Assembly (NCBI GenBank): GCA_022843485.1
Contig: JALHNM010000007.1
Span: 1-64,000 of the forward strand
Length of the DNA: 64,000 nt
Direction: 5' to 3'
Source: Fimbriimonadaceae bacterium
Lineage (GTDB): Bacteria > Armatimonadota > Fimbriimonadia > Fimbriimonadales > Fimbriimonadaceae
A program made the position numbers and the translations under genes. Position 1 is the first letter of the stretch. Each line of letters starts with the position of its first letter. Positions 9,568 through 20,267 of the stretch are shown one piece after another. The notes under the pieces are model-generated. The model was not told where the DNA came from. It saw only the letters and a list, made by a program, of their open reading frames with translations, and did not search any database.

Positions 9568-10185
9568 TTAGCGTGGCCAGCACGTGATGACCGAGGGGGT
9601 CCATACGAGCGCGAAGAAAATCGGCAGGAAGGACGAAACGCTTGGGGCCAGTGCAAGGTGAACGGTGAGGAGAAGCCCCCAGAGCCATAGGGCCCCAAGG
9701 CACAAGTAGGCCGAGCGCGGAAGCGGTCGAGAAAGGCGTGCTCTCGCACACTTCCGCACTTCCCTCTGACTCAGTTTCGCCAAGGGTTCGAAGGGGAGGT
9801 CGCACAACTCGCACCTAATGTTTTGCCACGCAAACGCCATGATCAACATCGCGATCCCACAGAGAGAAAGCCCGACCACAAAGAACGGCATAACGACCAT
9901 TCCCATTTGGGACAGCGAAGGTTCTCTAAGTAAGGCTAGCTGCTGGGCTCGCGGGCCTTGGAGTAGTGCGCCTGTGAACGCAACCAGAACCGAAACCAAG
10001 CCGATTAACACGCTCGCTCCGCACATCGAAAACGACGCACGCAAGCCCCGCTGATCAACGACCTCCTCGACCCCTTCGAGCCCCACGTCAGTGACGTCGT
10101 ACCCTGGCGCGCGCGGGCCGAGGGGGAAAAAGCCGAGCCGCCCCGCGTCGTTCTCATGGATCATGCTCCGCAACACGGCTGTCAT
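9568..10185 (-). CDS. Multi-pass membrane protein of unknown function
   Basis: A 205-residue protein with about four transmembrane segments (near residues 52-75, 95-122, 158-180 and 185-202). Between the second and third lies a cytosolic stretch with a CELC pair and a basic EVRKCARARL sequence, possibly a metal or redox site. No family recognised. It sits between fusA and tuf, which are normally adjacent, and is divergent from a zinc-ribbon membrane protein gene, so the pair looks inserted into the str region. A consensus promoter ends 5 nt before the ATG, so the mRNA should be leaderless. Confidence 0.7.
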   Translation of the reverse strand: MTAVLRSMIHENDAGRLGFFPLGPRAPGYDVTDVGLEGVEEVVDQRGLRASFSMCGASVLIGLVSVLVAFTGALLQGPRAQQLALLREPSLSQMGMVVMPFFVVGLSLCGIAMLIMAFAWQNIRCELCDLPFEPLAKLSQREVRKCARARLSRPLPRSAYLCLGALWLWGLLLTVHLALAPSVSSFLPIFFALVWTPSVITCWPR

Positions 10186-10190
10186 GGCTC

Positions 10191-10220
10191 ATTATAACTC
10201 GCGCGGACTATGCGTCTCAA
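10191..10220 (-). promoter_or_regulatory. Strong leaderless promoter
   Basis: On the minus strand TTGAGA (10220-10215), an 18-nt spacer and a perfect TATAAT (10196-10191), then only five bases before the ATG at 10185. Transcription should start at or next to the start codon. Confidence 0.75.
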
Positions 10221-10311
10221 ACTCGAACAGACGACGAGGCCCCTGGGGTTTCGATCGATCTGCCCGGCCCGACGAAAACACCGACCGTCGAAAACCGTCC
10301 ACCAAATGGCA

Positions 10312-10323
10312 CATAATGTCAGG
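10312..10323 (+). promoter_or_regulatory. -10 box of a leaderless gene
   Basis: CATAAT at 10312-10317 is followed by six bases and the GTG at 10324. No clear -35 is seen. It faces away from the promoter at 10191-10220. Confidence 0.5.
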
Positions 10324-10887
10324 GTGAAGACACGGCGGACCGGCGATATCAGTGCGGAGAGGCAGGTCCTCTACTACTCCGGGATGATCCTGTCCGCCTT
10401 CGGCGGCCTCTTGCTCGTGGTGTCGATGCTAAACGCGTTCAGCCCGCCCCGCGCTCCTGTGCCTGTCCCCCTCGAAGTCCGCTTGATAGAGCAAGCCGTG
10501 TCGGAACGGGACTCCGGGCAAGGCGTCATCCCCGGGTCGTTCTCAAGTGGTGGGGGAGACGGGTGGGTTCAAGAGAACGCGCCGGATCCGTTCGACGACG
10601 CGTTGGGCAGTATCCGTATGATGCTTCTGGGCGGCGGTCTCGTCGGCCTCGGTGCGTTTATCATGCGGGTGGGACGGTTCGGTTGGGCAGGTTCGGGCGT
10701 CGTCCTCGACCCCGCCCAGGCTCGCGAAGACTTCAAGCCTTTTTCGGCCGCCGCGGGCGGGGTTCTTTCGGACGTGATGGAATCGGCCGGGATCGATACG
10801 GAGGCGGCAGGCTTTTGCACCGAGTGCGGGCAAGCGTTCGAGACGGGGGACAAATTTTGCTCGCGATGTGGGCACGCTCTCGGCTAA
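10324..10887 (+). CDS. Membrane protein with C-terminal zinc ribbon
   Basis: A protein of about 187 residues with two transmembrane helices (VLYYSGMILSAFGGLLLVVSML and MMLLGGGLVGLGAFIMRVG) and a C-terminal double-CxxC zinc ribbon (FCTECGQAF...KFCSRCGHAL). Such ribbons usually mediate protein contacts. The GTG at 10324 is chosen because a CATAAT box lies 6 nt upstream (leaderless); ATG 10306 would lie upstream of that box. Zinc-ribbon plus membrane-helix architecture recurs at 21144-21866. Function unknown; convergent with fusA. Confidence 0.65.
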   Translation: MKTRRTGDISAERQVLYYSGMILSAFGGLLLVVSMLNAFSPPRAPVPVPLEVRLIEQAVSERDSGQGVIPGSFSSGGGDGWVQENAPDPFDDALGSIRMMLLGGGLVGLGAFIMRVGRFGWAGSGVVLDPAQAREDFKPFSAAAGGVLSDVMESAGIDTEAAGFCTECGQAFETGDKFCSRCGHALG

Positions 10888-10980
10888 GTCGGTCGGTCGA
10901 TGGGGGGCCGCACCGGACGCGCAGCCGAGACGCGTGAACCTTTAGCCAACGTTTTCAGGCGCTCGCTCAAAGCAACTGGC

Positions 10981-11007
10981 CCCCTCTCCCTCGGCGAGGG
11001 AGAGGGG
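10981..11007. terminator. Bidirectional terminator hairpin
   Basis: A perfect 12-bp stem (CCCCTCTCCCTC at 10981-10992 with its complement at 10996-11007) with a GGC loop, between the convergent zinc-ribbon gene and fusA. There is no long T-run on either side. Confidence 0.6.
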
Positions 11008-11014
11008 ATAAAGA

Positions 11015-13144
<2,130 letters not shown>

Positions 13145-13309
13145 AGTGTCTCGTCCTCGGATCGGAGGTCCAGACGCAGGGCGCAGCGCCCCAGTCCGGC
13201 GAGCTTGAAGTATGTCCCTCGGGAGGGGACCGCCCTCAGGACTGGCCCGGGGGAGCCCCCGGCCAAAGGCCCACGTCCCGGGACTCGGGGCCTGTTCGGA
13301 GCCGTTCCC

Positions 13310-13339
13310 TTGCCTTTAAGCCCCTGGTCCGCGCATAAT
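13310..13339 (+). promoter_or_regulatory. Predicted rpsD promoter
   Basis: TTGCCT (13310-13315), an 18-nt spacer and CATAAT (13334-13339). Predicted initiation is near 13346, giving a leader of about 85 nt. This leader could hold an S4 autoregulatory site, as in other bacteria, but I see no specific fold. Confidence 0.5.
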
Positions 13340-13430
13340 GCCCGGTTGCGCCCGCCCGTGCCAGGCCGAGTCGGCCCGAGCGATTCGGCACGAGGCGCGA
13401 AGCGAAACCAACGGAAAGGCTCTATACAGC

Positions 13431-14039
13431 ATGGCGACATACCGAGGACGACGATCAGACATCTGCCGCAAGGTCGGCTTTAACCTGTGGGGCCAGGCCA
13501 AGTGCCCGAGCTCCAAGCGCCCCTACCCCCCGGGCCAACACGGCCCCAACATGCGCGAGCGGCGCATGTCCGAGTACGGCGAGCAGCTGCTGGCCAAGCA
13601 GGTCATCCGGCGCTACTACGGCATGCTCGAGAAGCAGTTCCGGAACACGTTCGAGAAGGCCTCGAACATGCACGGCAACTCGGGCCTCAACTTCCTGCGG
13701 CTGCTCGAGATGCGGCTCCAGACCCAGGTCTACCGGCTCGGTTGGGCCCGCACGATGGAACAGGCCCGCCAGATGGTGAGCCACTGCCACGTCCTTGTGA
13801 ACGGCAAGATGGTCAACATCCCGAGCTACACCTGCCGGGTCGGCGACGTCATCGAGGTCCGCGACCGGGACGCCAGCAAGGGGATCGCCCGGCGCAACGG
13901 CTACGAGGGCGCCGCGGTGCCGCCGTACCTGGACGTCGATGTGGCCCAGATGCGGGGCAAGGTCGTCTCGCTGCCCGAGCGCGAAGACTTCCCGAAGTTC
14001 TTCCAAGAGCAGCAGGTCATCGAGTTCTACGCTCGCTAA
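13431..14039 (+). CDS. rpsD: 30S ribosomal protein S4
   Basis: A 202-residue protein of normal S4 length. Family features: the N-terminal segment with CRKVGFNLWGQAKC and PPGQHG, the central helices KQVIRRYYGMLEKQF, and the S4 RNA-binding domain (RLGWARTMEQARQMVSHCHVLVNGK...). S4 nucleates 30S assembly and binds the 5' domain of 16S rRNA. The ATG at 13431 has GGAAAGG upstream and gives the usual MATYRG start. Here rpsD stands alone, divergent from fusA, rather than with rpsM-rpsK-rpoA. Confidence 0.98.
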   Translation: MATYRGRRSDICRKVGFNLWGQAKCPSSKRPYPPGQHGPNMRERRMSEYGEQLLAKQVIRRYYGMLEKQFRNTFEKASNMHGNSGLNFLRLLEMRLQTQVYRLGWARTMEQARQMVSHCHVLVNGKMVNIPSYTCRVGDVIEVRDRDASKGIARRNGYEGAAVPPYLDVDVAQMRGKVVSLPEREDFPKFFQEQQVIEFYAR

Positions 14040-14071
14040 GTCTGCGACCGGCCCGTCTAGGGCCGGGCCGA

Positions 14072-14104
14072 ACGAGCCCCGACGGATTCGCCGTCGGGGC
14101 TCGT
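14072..14104. terminator. Bidirectional terminator
   Basis: A perfect 14-bp stem (14072-14085 with 14091-14104) around ATTCG, followed by TGCGTT. It lies between the convergent ends of rpsD and the thioredoxin-fusion gene. Confidence 0.8.
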
Positions 14105-14117
14105 TGCGTTCAGGGCC

Positions 14118-15113
14118 TCAGGAGCCCTTGGCGACGAGGGCTTGGCGCATGTCGCCGAGGACCTGCTCGACCCCGCCGTAGCCCACGAACTCGTGGACGA
14201 CCTTGCCGTCCTTGTCGATGAACTTGACGGTCGGGTAGCTGTCGACCCCGTAGCGCTGGGCGAGCGGCACCTGCTTCTCGGCGTCGATCATCACGAGCAC
14301 GAAGTCCTTGGCCATCTTCTTGAAGTTCCCGTCCTGGAAGGCCTCCGCCTTCATCTGCTTGCAGGGAACGCACCAGACGGCGTAAAAGTCGACGAGCATG
14401 AGCTTGCCGGTGGCCTTCGCGACCTTGCGGGCCTCCTCGAAGTCGGTGAACCACTTCCCGACCTGCATGGCGGCCCAATCGACCTCCTTCGCCCCGGCCG
14501 GGGCCTTGAACGCGAACAGGTCGGCGCCGGCCTCGGGGCGGATGTCGGTCACGTTCATGATCGTCCGCGTCTCGCGGCCAAGCCCCTTGACGACGATCTC
14601 ACCCTGGCGGATGAGGCTGTCGCTCGAGTCGAAGTAGAGCGTCATCGTGACGTCGCCCTTGGTGTCCGCCTGCGCCCGGACAACGCCGAGCCGCCGGCCG
14701 CCGCGCTCGCGGGTGCCCTGGTCCTGGCTCACCGCGAAGCCCGGCGCAGGGCCGAAGAAGCCGCGGAACAGGCTGAGGTCGTGGGACGAGAAGTGCTGGG
14801 CCAGCGACTCCGCCGTCTGGGGCTGCTTATAGAAGCTGTTGGCGCCCTTGTCGAACACGGTCACCGTCGTCCCATCGGCGACGATGACCTGAGTCGCCGT
14901 CTCGATCCGAGCCTTGTTGGGCTTAGCGAGGGCGAGCGAGACCGAGCTCGCACTGCCACCGAGGGGCTGAACCGTGTAGGTCGCCGAGAGGGACTGGGCC
15001 GAGGTTAGGGCGTCGCCGAACGCACGGAGGCGGGGCGACACGTCGCTCGATGCGGCGAAGGCCAGCACGGCCGTCGCCAGCCCGAGGGTCGAAAGGAGGA
15101 TCGTTTTGTTCAT
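14118..15113 (-). CDS. Exported LolA-like / thioredoxin fusion
   Basis: A 331-residue protein with a signal peptide (residues 1-21, LGLATAVLAFAAS). Residues 27-205 resemble the LolA/LolB/DUF2092 beta-half-barrel that binds lipids or lipoprotein acyl chains (SLSATYTV, ALAKPNKARIET, DRSDSLIRQ-like pattern, LFAFKAPAGA). Residues 215-331 are a thioredoxin-fold domain with WCVPCKQM (C248, C251) and the cis-proline region SYPTVKF. I infer a periplasmic oxidoreductase that also carries a lipoprotein-carrier fold; the fusion is uncommon as far as I know. A TACAAT box at 15148-15153 (minus) and a GGAG precede the ATG. Confidence 0.8.
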   Translation of the reverse strand: MNKTILLSTLGLATAVLAFAASSDVSPRLRAFGDALTSAQSLSATYTVQPLGGSASSVSLALAKPNKARIETATQVIVADGTTVTVFDKGANSFYKQPQTAESLAQHFSSHDLSLFRGFFGPAPGFAVSQDQGTRERGGRRLGVVRAQADTKGDVTMTLYFDSSDSLIRQGEIVVKGLGRETRTIMNVTDIRPEAGADLFAFKAPAGAKEVDWAAMQVGKWFTDFEEARKVAKATGKLMLVDFYAVWCVPCKQMKAEAFQDGNFKKMAKDFVLVMIDAEKQVPLAQRYGVDSYPTVKFIDKDGKVVHEFVGYGGVEQVLGDMRQALVAKGS

Positions 15114-15203
15114 GGGGGCACTCCACTCCGGAGATCGTCCGTCTGCTATTGTATCCTAGCCCCGCCCGCCGCAACGGCGCAAGGGCGAAGACCCCGAGAC
15201 CCC

Positions 15204-16550
15204 GTGCGCACCTGGTTCCCCCTGCTCGCCGTCGCCGCCGCCTTCGTGGCCCTGTGCCTCGCGTTCGCCGAGGCCACGCCGTACCGCAAGCCGGGCGTGC
15301 TGCTGAACCAACGCGACGCCAACCGCCAGCCGATCGCCGTCCCCGACGTCGGGGCCCCGGACGAGCGCCAACACGCGAACTACGTCGCGACGCTGCTCAG
15401 GGGCGAGGGCTTCCCCGTCCTCAAGCCGGGCGACCCGAACCTGTACGAGACCTACCAGGCCCACCAGCCGCCGCTCTACTACATCGTGGCCGCCGGGTGG
15501 TGCCGGGCCCTCGGGCTCGACCCGACCCTTCCGGCCGACGGGGTCCGGTTGCGCTGGTTGAACACGTTGATCGGCTTCGCGACCTTGGCGGCGCTGTTCT
15601 GCGGCGGCCTGTGGGCCACTGGGCGTCCGGAGGTCGGGGCGGCGGCGGCGGCCTTCGGGCTCATGCCGATGTCCATCGCCCTCAACAGCGCCGTGAGCAA
15701 CGACCCGCTCTTGTTCGCCTTGATGACATGGGTGGCGGCGCTGACTCTCAAGGGCGTGCAGCAGGGGTGGACGACGGCCCTGGGGCTGGGGGTGGGGGTC
15801 CTCACTGGGCTCGCGTTGGTGACCAAGACCACGGCCCTCGCCCTCCTTCCGCTCGTTGTGGTCGCCGTAGTTCTCCGGCCCGCCAAGGGAAAGAGGCTCG
15901 ACGTTCGCGGGATGGCGGCGGCGCTCGCCCTCCCGCTGCTCATCGCGGCGCCGTGGTGGTGGCGCAACGTGGGTCTCTACGGCGACCCGTTCGCCCTGAA
16001 GGCGTTCAACGCGGCGTTCGTCGGGTCGCCCCAGGCGAGCACCTTCATCGACGGCCTGGGGGCGAACGTCTACTGGGGCAACATGGTCGCCTGGTGGACG
16101 GGCCGGAGCCTGGTCGGGGTCTTCGGCTACATGGACGTGTTCCTGTTCGACTCTCTCCGGCGGGACCAGGCGGCGGCGCTCTACTCAGCTTTACTCGTGG
16201 TGCTCGGGGCCCTGGCCGTCGTGGGGCTCGTGAACTGGTGCCTCCCCGGCGACGCCCGGGGCGAGGCCAAGGGCGAACCGGCCTGGCGCCCTGCGCTGCT
16301 CTCTGCCGTCCTCCTGGGGGTGGTGCTCTTGCTGTTCGTCCGGTTCAACGCCCAGTACTTCCAGGGCCAGGCTCGGTACCTCTATCCGGCGGTCGGGCCG
16401 ATGGCTTGGCTCGTGGGGGCGGGGGCGTGCCGGGCGGCGGGGCGGGCGCGGGAGTGGGCTTGGCTCGGGCTCGGCGCCGGGTTGGCGCTCCTGTCCTGGT
16501 ACGCTCTGGGGGTTGTCCAGGCCGGTTTCGCCGCCCGGACAGGGCCCTAG
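15204..16550 (+). CDS. Membrane glycosyltransferase-like protein (PMT/GT39 type)
   Basis: A 448-residue integral membrane protein with roughly ten hydrophobic helices. The first periplasmic loop contains the acidic APDERQHANYVATLL stretch, matching the DE-H motif of PMT/ArnT-type (GT-C) lipid-linked-sugar transferases and DUF2142 proteins. Later, APWWWRNVGLYGDPF and a conserved ARYLYPAVGPMAWL near the C-terminus fit the same group. Likely substrate: a polyprenyl-linked sugar moved to a periplasmic acceptor (inferred). GTG start at 15204; divergent from the thioredoxin-fusion gene, sharing a 90-nt control region. Confidence 0.75.
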   Translation: MRTWFPLLAVAAAFVALCLAFAEATPYRKPGVLLNQRDANRQPIAVPDVGAPDERQHANYVATLLRGEGFPVLKPGDPNLYETYQAHQPPLYYIVAAGWCRALGLDPTLPADGVRLRWLNTLIGFATLAALFCGGLWATGRPEVGAAAAAFGLMPMSIALNSAVSNDPLLFALMTWVAALTLKGVQQGWTTALGLGVGVLTGLALVTKTTALALLPLVVVAVVLRPAKGKRLDVRGMAAALALPLLIAAPWWWRNVGLYGDPFALKAFNAAFVGSPQASTFIDGLGANVYWGNMVAWWTGRSLVGVFGYMDVFLFDSLRRDQAAALYSALLVVLGALAVVGLVNWCLPGDARGEAKGEPAWRPALLSAVLLGVVLLLFVRFNAQYFQGQARYLYPAVGPMAWLVGAGACRAAGRAREWAWLGLGAGLALLSWYALGVVQAGFAARTGP

Positions 16551-16598
16551 AACCCCGCCCGACCTCTCGACGTATCTTGGACGAGACGGCCAGCCCCC

Positions 16599-18782
16599 AT
16601 GACGATCATTCCCCTCCTTGCCGTGTTGCTCTGCCCCGGCCCTCAAGAGACGGCCCTGGACGCTCGGGTCACCATGAGCCTCCCGGCGAAGCCACTCCCC
16701 GCTCTGGCAGTGGAGCTCGGCCAGAAGACCGGCATGAAAGTCGAGGCCGAAGGGGCCTTGGCCCGGCGTGCCGTCCTCGTCCACGTGACGGACCGACCGG
16801 TGCGGGACGTGTTCGAGATGGTGGCCCTCGCCGCCGACGCCCGGGTGGAGTACGACGCTGACAAAGTGCGGTTCGTAGCCGACCCCGACCGACGCCGCGC
16901 CTCGAGTGAGGCCGCTTTGGCCCTCAAGGTGGAGGAGGGACGGGAGTACCTCGAGCGTCTCCTAACGGCCTCGCGCGATGAGTACACGGCCGCAAACTTG
17001 GCGAGCGCCCTCCAAGCAGAGACGGCAAGACAGGAACTCGCCCCCGAGTCGGTTTTCAACCCGTTCACCAGCGCGACCGCTCTCCAAAGCCTGACGCCGG
17101 TAGGTCGGGCCATGCACCGGACCTTGCGAGCCATCGGTCCGGCAGCGACCGCTTCGATCCGACCGGGGACTCGCGTCGTCTACTCCACTCGAAAGACGCC
17201 CACGCAGCGCCTCTTCCCCATTCCGCTCGACCGATTCGTGGCCGACCTTGAGGCCGACCAAGGCGTCTACGATGCGGCCGTAAAGCTCATGCGGTCCGAG
17301 GAGCAGGCCCGGCACGCCAACCCCATGGAGCAGGCCGACCTCAGCGCGGTCGTCGCTGCCCGATTCGTCGTATCGAACCCAACGATGGTCGGGATAGAAG
17401 CGGTGACGGCCCAGCTCGACTTGCTAGACGCTCAGGGTCGGGTCATGCTGAGCGGCCAAGCCCTCGTCAGGGCGGGGTCGATCCTGTCGATGATGACCAT
17501 GCTCAGCGGCCAGCGCAAGTCGGATATGGAGATCACGTGGAGCCCAGAGGCAAAGCAACAGATCAAGCTCTTCATGCAGTCCGGCGGGAGTTCGGCCGAT
17601 GAGGGGACCACCTCCGCCGAATCGTCGTCGTCAGCTCCAGAATCGCCAGGGACCGCGCCCGCCGAGCCGCCTAACCCAACCGGGTCGACGCAGAAGCAAG
17701 AGCGAAAGCTGCCCCCGATCGAGGAGTGGGTGCACCTGTTCCCGGAGCGGTGGGAGCCGCTGAGCCTGGCGCCGTCGGAGGTAGTCCAGGCGTACGCGAG
17801 GACAAAGGGGTTAGACGTCGTGGCATGGTTACCCGAGTCGGCGGTGGTCCTCGCCGCACTCCAAGAGGTCGGCGGGCTCGACACCTCCTTTATCGACGAG
17901 GTCCTCCTGAAGGGGATCGGGCGGGTCGTCGCCAAGACCCCGACGTCGATCGTCATCGGCCCGAGCGACCCAGACGAAGCCGAGTCCACGTTCATCGATC
18001 GGGCTCGTCTTGGGCAGTTCTTGCGAGCGCTCCGAGAGGGACCCGTCTCCGTGATCGAGACCCAGGCGGACTACTTGGCCACCCGTGGCTCGAGCACGAC
18101 CGGGCTGCTCGAGACGCTCTACGTCGGTGCCGTGGAAGGGGGCGATGCGGTCGGGTTCTTTGCACCCGACGGTCGCGAGGAGGCATTGACCTTTCTCGGC
18201 ACGCTCTCCGCGGCCCAGCGGCAGAGCTTTGGCAGAGGAGCGAGGGTGTCGATCAGCGCGCTTACGGAGGCGCAGCGCGCAGTGCTCTCGCGGCTCCTGT
18301 ACGGCACAGCGGGCCCGACCCTGCTCAACCGACTTAGCCCCCCGGGGCGGGGTGAGTCCCTGGAACCCACCGAACTCGCTCCGAATGGTCTCCCTCTGAA
18401 AGGTTGGGTCGCTTTGGAATCGAAGGTCGAGCCCCGAATTGGCATCAAGTCCGGCCGGGGGGTGAACTGGCAGACCCTCTGGGACCTCGCCGTCCAGCGA
18501 GCTCAGGTGATCCGAGCAACCGAGGGCAAGCCGGTTCCGCCCGACTCGTTGCTCTACCTGAGCGGGCGGCATGCGGACTACACTTTCGTGCTCGCGATCG
18601 ATGGTTCGTACACGCTGAGAGTGCCCTTCTCGGAGACGAGGGTGGACCGCTCGGTGCCCCAGTTCACGCTCGACCAGATGCCCAGTGGACTGCGCCAAGA
18701 GTTCGAGACCCTAGTCAGGAAGGCCCTGGCGGCGCCAGCGGACTCTGAGCCCAGCGAACAACCTTTGGACCCCGGGCAGTAA
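16599..18782 (+). CDS. Exported STN-domain protein of unknown function
   Basis: A 727-residue protein with a short signal-like N-terminus (MTIIPLLAVLLCPGP). Residues about 20-85 (VTMSLPAKPLPALAVELGQ...DVFEMVALAADARVEYDADKVRFV) fit the secretin/TonB short N-terminal (STN) domain. The remainder is unfamiliar: a helix-rich middle, a low-complexity Ser/Glu/Pro linker near residues 335-370 and a C-terminal region with another ASKVEPRIGIKSGRGV-like segment. It is followed after 15 nt by an ECF sigma factor and an STN-bearing anti-sigma candidate, so it may be part of, or a target of, that signalling unit. Confidence 0.7.
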   Translation: MTIIPLLAVLLCPGPQETALDARVTMSLPAKPLPALAVELGQKTGMKVEAEGALARRAVLVHVTDRPVRDVFEMVALAADARVEYDADKVRFVADPDRRRASSEAALALKVEEGREYLERLLTASRDEYTAANLASALQAETARQELAPESVFNPFTSATALQSLTPVGRAMHRTLRAIGPAATASIRPGTRVVYSTRKTPTQRLFPIPLDRFVADLEADQGVYDAAVKLMRSEEQARHANPMEQADLSAVVAARFVVSNPTMVGIEAVTAQLDLLDAQGRVMLSGQALVRAGSILSMMTMLSGQRKSDMEITWSPEAKQQIKLFMQSGGSSADEGTTSAESSSSAPESPGTAPAEPPNPTGSTQKQERKLPPIEEWVHLFPERWEPLSLAPSEVVQAYARTKGLDVVAWLPESAVVLAALQEVGGLDTSFIDEVLLKGIGRVVAKTPTSIVIGPSDPDEAESTFIDRARLGQFLRALREGPVSVIETQADYLATRGSSTTGLLETLYVGAVEGGDAVGFFAPDGREEALTFLGTLSAAQRQSFGRGARVSISALTEAQRAVLSRLLYGTAGPTLLNRLSPPGRGESLEPTELAPNGLPLKGWVALESKVEPRIGIKSGRGVNWQTLWDLAVQRAQVIRATEGKPVPPDSLLYLSGRHADYTFVLAIDGSYTLRVPFSETRVDRSVPQFTLDQMPSGLRQEFETLVRKALAAPADSEPSEQPLDPGQ

Positions 18783-18797
18783 CCTTGAGGAGTCTCG

Positions 18798-19385
18798 ATG
18801 CATCAGAATGAGCCGATGGTCACGGCCCTCATGGATCAGTCCAAGTGCGAGCCGTTCGACGAGGATGGGATCCTCGTGGAACGGAGCGTCGCTGGGGACT
18901 CGGCCGCGTTCCAGAAGCTTTACGAGAAGTACCATCCGCGGGTCTCGGCGATCGCCCGTGGGATCCTCTTGGATCGCGAGGAGGCCCGCGACGCCGTGCA
19001 GGAGGTCTTCACCCTCGTGTACCGCAACCTGAGCCGCTTCGACGGGCGGTCTCGGTTCAGCACATGGCTCCACCGGGTCGCGGTGAACCGTTGTGTCCAA
19101 GAGGCCCGTCGCCACCGAGTCCGCCGGCTGTTCGTCCCGCTCGGGCCGGACACCGACGTCGCCGCCCCAGCCGAGCCCACGGATTCGCAAGACCCCCGCG
19201 TCGGCCAAGCTATGGGACGACTCAGCCCGTCCGACCGGGCCGTTCTGACCCTTTTCTATTGGGACGACCTCTCTTTGGACGAGATCGGCTCCGCCCTCGA
19301 TTGCGGGGCGAACGCCGCTAAGACCCGACTCTTCCGAGCCCGGGAGAGGTTCAAGAAGCACTTCGAGGAGGCAGACAGACCGTGA
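18798..19385 (+). CDS. ECF-family RNA polymerase sigma factor
   Basis: A 195-residue sigma-70 of the extracytoplasmic-function type. Region 2: AFQKLYEKYHPRVSAIARGIL, then REEARDAVQEVFTLVYRNL and FDGRSRFSTWLHRVAVNRC. Region 4: LSPSDRAVLTLFYWDDLSLDEIGSAL with the helix-turn-helix ending AAKTRLFRARERF. It directs RNA polymerase to a set of stress or envelope promoters. AGGAG precedes the ATG by 7 nt. Its stop overlaps the GTG of the next gene (GTGA), the usual coupling of sigma and anti-sigma genes. Confidence 0.95.
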   Translation: MHQNEPMVTALMDQSKCEPFDEDGILVERSVAGDSAAFQKLYEKYHPRVSAIARGILLDREEARDAVQEVFTLVYRNLSRFDGRSRFSTWLHRVAVNRCVQEARRHRVRRLFVPLGPDTDVAAPAEPTDSQDPRVGQAMGRLSPSDRAVLTLFYWDDLSLDEIGSALDCGANAAKTRLFRARERFKKHFEEADRP

Positions 19386-20143
19386 AACTCCCCCGAGAGA
19401 TCGACGAGTTGATGTGGGCACTTGCCGAGTCGCAGGACGAGGCGGCCCTCGACGACTTCGCCCGTAGGTACCCGACTTACAAAGCGGAGATGGCCCGACG
19501 GTTGCGGGCCCTCCGTGCCCTTCGCTCCGCCCGTCCCACTGTGCCGGCTGGACTCTTCGTCCCTAGCCGGGGTGGATCTCCCCAAACGGGCGGACGGCGT
19601 TGGGTCCCGCTCCTGGCCGCGACGGTGATCGCCGGTACGGCCCTCGCCGGCGGGGCGTTCGTCGCGCTCAACTTCGTGCAGCCCGAGGTCAAGATCGACC
19701 CGGGCCCCGAAGCGTCCGGGAAGCCCCTCAAGATCGGTTCTCAAGTGCTCGCCGAGTCCGGAATCACGACGCCGCTCCCGGACACCGACAGTGCGGAGTG
19801 CGAGACCGATAAAGTGGCCCCGCCCAAGCCCGAGGAACCCGCATTGCCGACGATCGTCAGCGTCCGCGTCACGAAAATCCGGTTGACGGCGGTCATTGGG
19901 GAGATCGCCCGCCAGGGTGGCTACACCTTCGAGATCGCGCCCGGCCTTGAGGACCCGCTTATCGACGCCGAGTACACCGGGGTGAGCGCGATCGAAGCCC
20001 TGACCGATCTCGGCCAGAACTTCGGGTTCACGCCCTTCGCCCAGACCGACCGGAGCGTCCTGATCATCCCGGCCCTCGACCAGAACGCCCGTCCCGTTGA
20101 GGTCAAGGGCCACGGGTTCTCTCGCCCGACGACCCACCGCTGA
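19382..20143 (+). CDS. Putative membrane anti-sigma factor with periplasmic STN-like domain
   Basis: A 253-residue protein. Residues 1-60 form a charged cytosolic helical region (REIDELMWALAESQ...AEMARRLRALRALRSARP) that could hold the sigma factor. A single membrane helix follows (residues 72-97, WVPLLAATVIAGTALAGGAFVALNFV). The exported part has a Pro-rich linker and an STN/secretin-N-like domain (residues 158-240: VSVRVTKIRLTAVIGEIARQGGYTFEI...). The topology matches FecR-type anti-sigmas, but with STN instead of FecR as sensor. GTG start coupled to the sigma gene. The role is inferred from position and topology. Confidence 0.7.
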   Translation: MKLPREIDELMWALAESQDEAALDDFARRYPTYKAEMARRLRALRALRSARPTVPAGLFVPSRGGSPQTGGRRWVPLLAATVIAGTALAGGAFVALNFVQPEVKIDPGPEASGKPLKIGSQVLAESGITTPLPDTDSAECETDKVAPPKPEEPALPTIVSVRVTKIRLTAVIGEIARQGGYTFEIAPGLEDPLIDAEYTGVSAIEALTDLGQNFGFTPFAQTDRSVLIIPALDQNARPVEVKGHGFSRPTTHR

Positions 20144-20267
20144 CTCGGCCTTCCCCCTCATTTTCCGAGTTCTAGGGCGTTTCGTCCCGGCGGCCTCGAA
20201 CTGGGCTGTACCATGCATACGTCCATTAAGAACGCCCTGATGAGGCGTGCTGTCGGAGCCCAAGCCC

